The position numbers were made by a program, and so were the translations under genes. Positions 6,122 through 9,622 of a stretch of DNA of 9,622 nt are shown in pieces (positions within the stretch are counted from its first letter, which is position 1; each line of letters opens with the position of its first letter). Source of the stretch: Bacteroidia bacterium (GTDB lineage Bacteria > Bacteroidota > Bacteroidia > Chitinophagales > Saprospiraceae); the NCBI GenBank assembly GCA_030431945.1, contig JAUIIF010000123.1, positions 1 through 9,622 of the forward strand, written 5' to 3'. The notes below the pieces were generated by a model that made no database searches, was not told the origin of the DNA, and saw only the letters and a list, made by a program, of their open reading frames with translations.

Positions 6122-7435
6122 ATGCGTATCCTATTTTTGCTCTTACTACCTTTTTGCTGCACCAGCGTCCGCGCCCAAAAAACGGACACCCTTCCGGTCT
6201 ACAAAAAGCGGGTGCTGGAAAGTGCAGAATTACAAATTCTGACCAGCTATTACAGCCAGGATGGTGATTTTGCCGCAGTAACCGGCGGGACTGGTACGGA
6301 AGAACTGACGGACATTCATCCCACCATTATCGTTTCTGTACCGATCAACGCTGATGACGTGATGACGGCCAGTGTCGGCATCTCTGCCTACACTTCGGCC
6401 TCCTCCAGCAACATCAACCCTTTTGACGGCGGCGGCAGGGCCAATCCTTTCCAGGCCAGCTCTGGCGCTTCCCAGGGGGATAACTGGACCAACTTGACGC
6501 TAAGCTACGCGCACAACAGTGATGACCGGAATACCATCTGGTCAGGCTTCCTTTCCGGCTCCGCAGAATACGATTATACTTCGGTGGGTTTTGGGGGCAG
6601 CTTAACCCGGATAATGAACCAGAAGAATACGGAGCTGAACCTCAAAGGAAGTGCTTACATCGACGGTTGGCAGCGCATTTACCCCACGGAATTACGTCCC
6701 TTCGGCGGTGGTGCGGGGCTGGAGGACGGACTCTTCCAGCGCTACCAGATTACGGGCAACGAGAATTACGCCCCCGCTTTCGTACCGTTTGCCACCTCCG
6801 GCCGGCAAAGCTATAATTTTGGTTTCAACCTGTCCCAAATTCTAACCCGCAACCTCCAGGGTACCCTTTCCTTCGACCTTGTCCGGCAAAACGGTCTCCT
6901 CTCCACACCTTTTCAGCGGGTTTACTTCGCTGATGTAACCAACAGCTTTATTGAGGATTTTGCGCTGGCGGATGACGTGGAACGCCTTCCCGCCAGCAGG
7001 ACCAAACTGGCTTTCGGCGGTCGCCTGCACACTTACCTCAATGAGTGGTTCGTGCTCCGGTCCTTTTATCGCTATTACCAGGATGATTGGGGGATTTCCT
7101 CCCACACCTTGCAACTTGAAGTACCCGTCAAGATCAGCAGTAAGTTCACCCTCCGCCCGGCCTACCGTTTATATCAGCAAACGGCTGCCGACTACTTTGC
7201 TCCTTTCGACGAACACTTGTCCACCAGTGAGTTCTATACTTCCGATTATGACCTCTCCGAATACGTTGCCAACCAGTACAGTTTCGGGGTATCCTACACC
7301 GACATCCTCACGGAAAGCAAAATCTTCAGCCTCGGGCTGAAAAGCGTTGACCTCAACCTGAGTTCCTACGGTCGTGACAATGGCTTCAGGGCCCTGCACG
7401 GCAGTCTGGGCCTGAAGTTTATTTGGGATAAATAA
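6122..7435 (+). CDS. DUF3570 family outer-membrane beta-barrel protein
   Basis: This is a 437-residue exported protein with a Sec signal (MRILFLLLLPFCCTSVRAQ, 1-19). The opening block VLESAELQILTSYYSQDGDF and the DIHPTIIVSVPINADD and GISAYTSASSSN segments are characteristic of DUF3570. The remainder alternates amphipathic strands and turns, with many Tyr/Phe at strand ends. The protein closes with GSLGLKFIWDK, typical of a barrel end. About 16 strands look plausible, which I did not compute. It follows the DUF4266 gene after 61 bases with no terminator seen, and DUF3570 next to DUF4266, ApbE and thioredoxin is a recurring neighbourhood in my knowledge of this group. A serine-rich loop at residues 112-118 contains S-S-G-A-S, discussed in the findings. 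Its function is unknown; with ApbE and the lipoprotein it is likely part of an outer-membrane redox assembly. Confidence 0.87.
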   Translation: MRILFLLLLPFCCTSVRAQKTDTLPVYKKRVLESAELQILTSYYSQDGDFAAVTGGTGTEELTDIHPTIIVSVPINADDVMTASVGISAYTSASSSNINPFDGGGRANPFQASSGASQGDNWTNLTLSYAHNSDDRNTIWSGFLSGSAEYDYTSVGFGGSLTRIMNQKNTELNLKGSAYIDGWQRIYPTELRPFGGGAGLEDGLFQRYQITGNENYAPAFVPFATSGRQSYNFGFNLSQILTRNLQGTLSFDLVRQNGLLSTPFQRVYFADVTNSFIEDFALADDVERLPASRTKLAFGGRLHTYLNEWFVLRSFYRYYQDDWGISSHTLQLEVPVKISSKFTLRPAYRLYQQTAADYFAPFDEHLSTSEFYTSDYDLSEYVANQYSFGVSYTDILTESKIFSLGLKSVDLNLSSYGRDNGFRALHGSLGLKFIWDK

Positions 7436-7476
7436 TTCTTCCCCGTCTAATCCCGGGATTTCATAATTTCAGGCCA

Positions 7477-8052
7477 ATGAAAAAGCATCGCGAAAGTATC
7501 GTCTACCGGGCCGGTAACTACGTTGTACGGTTGCTGCGGTCGGAGCTACCGGCTGACCGGCTGTTTCACAACGTGCACCACACCATCAACGTCGTGCAGG
7601 GCGTGGTAGACATTGGCCGGGCCGAACAGGTAACACCCCTCGAGATGGAAATCCTGATGCTGGCGGCCTGGTTCCACGACACCGGCCACATAGAGACCTA
7701 CGCCAGGCACGAGCAAGTCAGTGAACAGCTGGCGGCAGAATGGCTGGAGGAACAAGCTTATCCGCCCGCCCAAATCCGTGAGGTGCTCCGTTGCATCCGA
7801 GCGACAACCATGCCCCAACAGCCGGCGGATAAAATGGAGCAAATAATCTGTGATGCTGACTTATACCATCTCTCCTTTCCGACTTATGACCACTTTCAGG
7901 AATTACTGCGGGAAGAGTGGAAATTACTGCTGGGCATTGAAATGACGGATGAGGAATGGCGGGCGAGTAATGATGCTTTCCTCCGCCAGCATCATTACTG
8001 GACGGCCTACGGCCGTACCCATCTGGAGGCCAGAAAAGATGAAGTAAAATAA
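7477..8052 (+). CDS. HD-domain metal-dependent phosphohydrolase
   Basis: This is a cytoplasmic protein of 191 residues with a complete HD fold: FHNVHHTINVV (30-40) supplies the first His, WFHDTGH (65-71) is the HD signature, H78 sits in YARHEQVSEQ, IRATTMP (108-113) follows and ICDADLYHL (124-132) supplies the last Asp. These residues normally bind one or two metal ions and cleave phosphate esters, often on nucleotides. No signal peptide or membrane segment is seen. It is unlike PDE-type (HD-GYP) proteins, since no GYP motif follows. In Bacteroidota this standalone form is common and its substrate is unassigned. It starts 41 bases after the DUF3570 stop and faces the minus-strand group at its end, so it may be transcribed from the redox run, but nothing in the protein links it to redox chemistry. 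Confidence 0.88.
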   Translation: MKKHRESIVYRAGNYVVRLLRSELPADRLFHNVHHTINVVQGVVDIGRAEQVTPLEMEILMLAAWFHDTGHIETYARHEQVSEQLAAEWLEEQAYPPAQIREVLRCIRATTMPQQPADKMEQIICDADLYHLSFPTYDHFQELLREEWKLLLGIEMTDEEWRASNDAFLRQHHYWTAYGRTHLEARKDEVK

Positions 8053-8079
8053 CCGGGAAGGAACCCACCGGCCTTTTGT

Positions 8080-8847
8080 TTACCGCCAGATCCAGTACCA
8101 GCTGTCGATAACAGGAAAAGCGACCCAGCCAAGCCAGAAAAAATTGAGCAGGCCGGCCAGCAGGCATAAAGCCATGGCGGCAACCGCTATCCGCCCCAGT
8201 TGGCGGGTAGGATAATCGTAGGCCCAGTGTTTTACGCCTTTGGGGTCTCGCCGGGTTCCGGCGAGGTAGTACAGTAAAACACCCAGGGTTACCATGATCA
8301 GGACAATCCACAACGACAGGGCCGCAAAACACCCCGCCAGGGCGGATAATACGATCACTAGCTTATTTCCCGGTTGCGGGGCATAGTCCTCAGCCAGTTT
8401 CTGGCGGGCCGCCTTTCGTAGTTCGGGTAAGTCAACGTCGTAGCCTTGCCGGAGCAGTAATTTACGGGCAATGACAACTGCCGTCGGGTTCCAGTCTGTT
8501 TCTTCGAGTAATACCTGCTCCAGCTCGGAGCGGCTATAGGTAGCAAAAGGATGCGCCAGGATGTCTTCTTCGCTCAGGGTTTCTTCGGCGTGTTCCTGCA
8601 GGACGAAGTTGGCTTTTTCAAACTGGCTGGCCGGAATTTCCAACCAGAACTTTGGTTGGAGCGGAGAACCGATGATGGTGGTTTCCCGCCATTCCCCGCT
8701 GTCTTCGGTAGAAGCATGAACCAGGATCTGATGATCCCGGAGTACCTCAACCACCTCCTCCAGGTCTTCCTGACGGTTGAACCGCTGGAAAATGGCAAAG
8801 TCTCGGGGAAGGGCGTTGTCATCCAATAACAACGGGGAGGATGGCAT
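8080..8847 (-). CDS. Membrane protein with DUF2007-like N-terminal domain
   Basis: This is a 255-residue protein of two parts. Residues about 17-88 look like a small alpha/beta domain: FAIFQRFNRQEDLEEVVEVLRDHQILV, then FWLEIPASQFEKANFVLQEH. This pattern of an early helix that shifts to a hydrophobic strand and a second helix after a conserved Ala resembles DUF2007, called a putative signal-transducing domain. A linker with acidic and basic helices (89-158) follows. The C-terminal part has hydrophobic stretches at about 163-196 (probably two helices) and 219-244 (one helix), with a basic loop TRRDPKGVKHW between. There is no signal peptide. It lies 18 bases after the preceding minus-strand gene, so the group is probably co-transcribed. 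The DUF2007 assignment is by shape, not a secure motif, and the function is unknown. Confidence 0.65.
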   Translation of the reverse strand: MPSSPLLLDDNALPRDFAIFQRFNRQEDLEEVVEVLRDHQILVHASTEDSGEWRETTIIGSPLQPKFWLEIPASQFEKANFVLQEHAEETLSEEDILAHPFATYSRSELEQVLLEETDWNPTAVVIARKLLLRQGYDVDLPELRKAARQKLAEDYAPQPGNKLVIVLSALAGCFAALSLWIVLIMVTLGVLLYYLAGTRRDPKGVKHWAYDYPTRQLGRIAVAAMALCLLAGLLNFFWLGWVAFPVIDSWYWIWR

Positions 8848-8866
8848 AATTCCTGTTTTTCAGCGT

Positions 8867-9268
8867 TCAGAGAATGGCCGGACGGGAAGCGAAGGTAAGG
8901 CTTATCGCGGCTACTTCCTCCGCAACCTCTTCCTCTTCTTCCTGGCCCGTACGGGGCCAGAGGTGGAAGCCTCCACTCGTGAAGGCAGGGATGCTCCACT
9001 GGCCGTAGATACCGTTTTCGTCTGCCATCCCCCGGTAAAAGACACGGTGCGTGGCGTAGCTCTTTACCAGCTCCACGGCGTACGTCTTAACATTGTAATT
9101 ACCACTCCAGGTAAAGGTGCCCACATCATCGCTACCGGATCCGGAAACCTGACCTGCAGAAAAATTGAGGTGAAAGTACATCTCGTGCCGGGTACTGGCC
9201 GGCCCCGATCCGTACAGGTAAAATCCGTCCCAGATACCGGAGGGGAAATATTTATGTTGTTCAGCCAT
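8867..9268 (-). CDS. Small beta-rich protein of unknown family
   Basis: I do not recognise this 133-residue protein. It has no signal peptide and no membrane segment. Residues 9-102 look like a single beta-sheet domain with alternating strands: IWDGFYLYGSG, HEMYFHLNFSAGQVSGSGSDDVGTFTWSGNYN, TYAVELVKSYATHRVFYRGMADENGIYGQW, GGFHLWP. The arrangement, with a Trp at the start, G-D-D-x-G-x-F turns and a YxG-x-x-x-x-x-x-IxGxW repeat, suggests a small lipocalin-like or calycin-type barrel. The C-terminus has an acidic run, QEEEEEVAEEV (109-119), then a hydrophobic end. The start lies 11 bases after the SDR gene and the stop 19 bases before the DUF2007-like gene. All three appear to form one operon. 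The function is unknown. Confidence 0.68.
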   Translation of the reverse strand: MAEQHKYFPSGIWDGFYLYGSGPASTRHEMYFHLNFSAGQVSGSGSDDVGTFTWSGNYNVKTYAVELVKSYATHRVFYRGMADENGIYGQWSIPAFTSGGFHLWPRTGQEEEEEVAEEVAAISLTFASRPAIL

Positions 9269-9279
9269 TCGCGGGTGGG

Positions 9280-9622
9280 TTAGCGCAGATAACTGGCGCC
9301 ATTAATGTCAACGATGCCACCGGTAGTGAAGCGAGCCTCCGGGCTGGCCAGGAAAAGGATGGTCCGGGCTACTTCGTCCACAGTGGCCACGCGGTTCAGC
9401 GGGCTTTGTGCCTTGACAGCCTCCCCGGCCGCTCCCTGCAAGTGTGGGCGGGCCATCGCCGTTTCGATAAAGCCTGGTGCCACGGCGTGTACCGTGATGT
9501 TATCACCGCCGACCGCCTGGGCCAGGGATTGCGACAGGGCGTGTAGCCCGGCTTTGGCAGCACCGTAGCCTACCTGGCCGGCTTCGCCGCGGAAGGCTCC
9601 GCGGCTGCCGACGTTGACAATC
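9280..9622 (-). CDS. Short-chain dehydrogenase/reductase (partial, N-terminus off the right edge)
   Basis: The frame is open from the right edge to TAA at 9280, giving the last 113 residues of a classical SDR. The visible part includes the catalytic Ser in IVNVGSRGAF, the active-site YGAAK (Tyr-x-x-x-Lys), the HALSQSLAQAV helix, the conserved NITVHAVAPGFIETAM block (PG motif) and the C-terminal LFLASPEARFTTGGIVDINGA. The Rossmann nucleotide-binding TGxxxGxG end lies outside the window. This resembles FabG-type 3-oxoacyl-ACP reductases and many relatives with other substrates, so the precise substrate cannot be given. It is the first gene of the minus-strand group, upstream of the small beta-rich protein, with a separation of 11 bases. 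Confidence 0.92.
   Translation of the reverse strand, partial: IVNVGSRGAFRGEAGQVGYGAAKAGLHALSQSLAQAVGGDNITVHAVAPGFIETAMARPHLQGAAGEAVKAQSPLNRVATVDEVARTILFLASPEARFTTGGIVDINGASYLR

Noticed and set aside
8053..8079. Possible terminator between the convergent HD and DUF2007-like genes
   Set aside because: There is a CCGG...CCGG pair and a T-rich run (CCTTTTGTTT), but the stem pairs only with bulges, so I would not call a hairpin.
8551..9283. Plus-strand open frames across the DUF2007-like and unknown beta-rich genes
   Set aside because: They start inside or antisense to the minus-strand genes and show no signal peptide, motif or sensible start; the minus-strand frames have consistent operon spacing.
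1..9622. CRISPR arrays, tRNA or rRNA genes, insertion sequences and phage genes
   Set aside because: I saw no regularly spaced repeats, no cloverleaf-like tRNA pattern, and no transposase, integrase or terminal inverted repeat in the sequence.

Overview
The window looks like chromosome of a Bacteroidota species, most likely a marine-type member of the Saprospiria (Lewinella-like). The evidence is the combination of families: an ECF sigma factor translationally coupled to a single-pass membrane protein, DUF5777 and DUF3570 beta-barrel proteins, a DUF4266 lipoprotein, and c-type haem lipoproteins that share a WIAAGAPNN C-terminus. Most starts also lack a Shine-Dalgarno sequence. The genus is an inference from family content, not from a marker gene.

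Layout. On the left, minus strand, an ECF sigma factor (449-988) is followed with a 4-base overlap by a membrane-anchored, probably anti-sigma-like protein that runs off the left edge. About 290 bases of divergent non-coding DNA separate it from a long plus-strand run of redox genes. These are a diheme cytochrome c (1277-2326), a two-haem-motif lipoprotein (2331-3056), its single-motif paralogue (3060-3437) and a DUF5777 outer-membrane barrel (3445-4299). After a 114-base gap come a secreted thioredoxin-fold protein (4414-4851), ApbE flavin transferase (4848-5843), a tiny DUF4266 lipoprotein ending in GGGCGCN (5836-6060) and a DUF3570 barrel (6122-7435). An HD-domain hydrolase (7477-8052) ends the plus-strand run. 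The right end is a minus-strand group read right to left: a short-chain dehydrogenase cut by the window edge, a small protein of unknown family, and a membrane protein with a DUF2007-like N-terminus.

How it may work together. Every product encoded between 1277 and 7435 carries an export signal. The set includes three haem proteins, an FMN-transferring enzyme, a thiol-redox protein, two surface lipoproteins or more, and two predicted outer-membrane barrels. The simplest reading is an envelope redox module with a haem half and a flavin/thiol half, each with its own barrel. It may be controlled by the divergent ECF sigma factor. The individual families are recognisable, but the electron donor, the acceptor and the ApbE target are not evident. 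That gap is the most interesting thing here. The right-hand and HD genes look like ordinary housekeeping or unassigned genes with no visible link to the redox locus.
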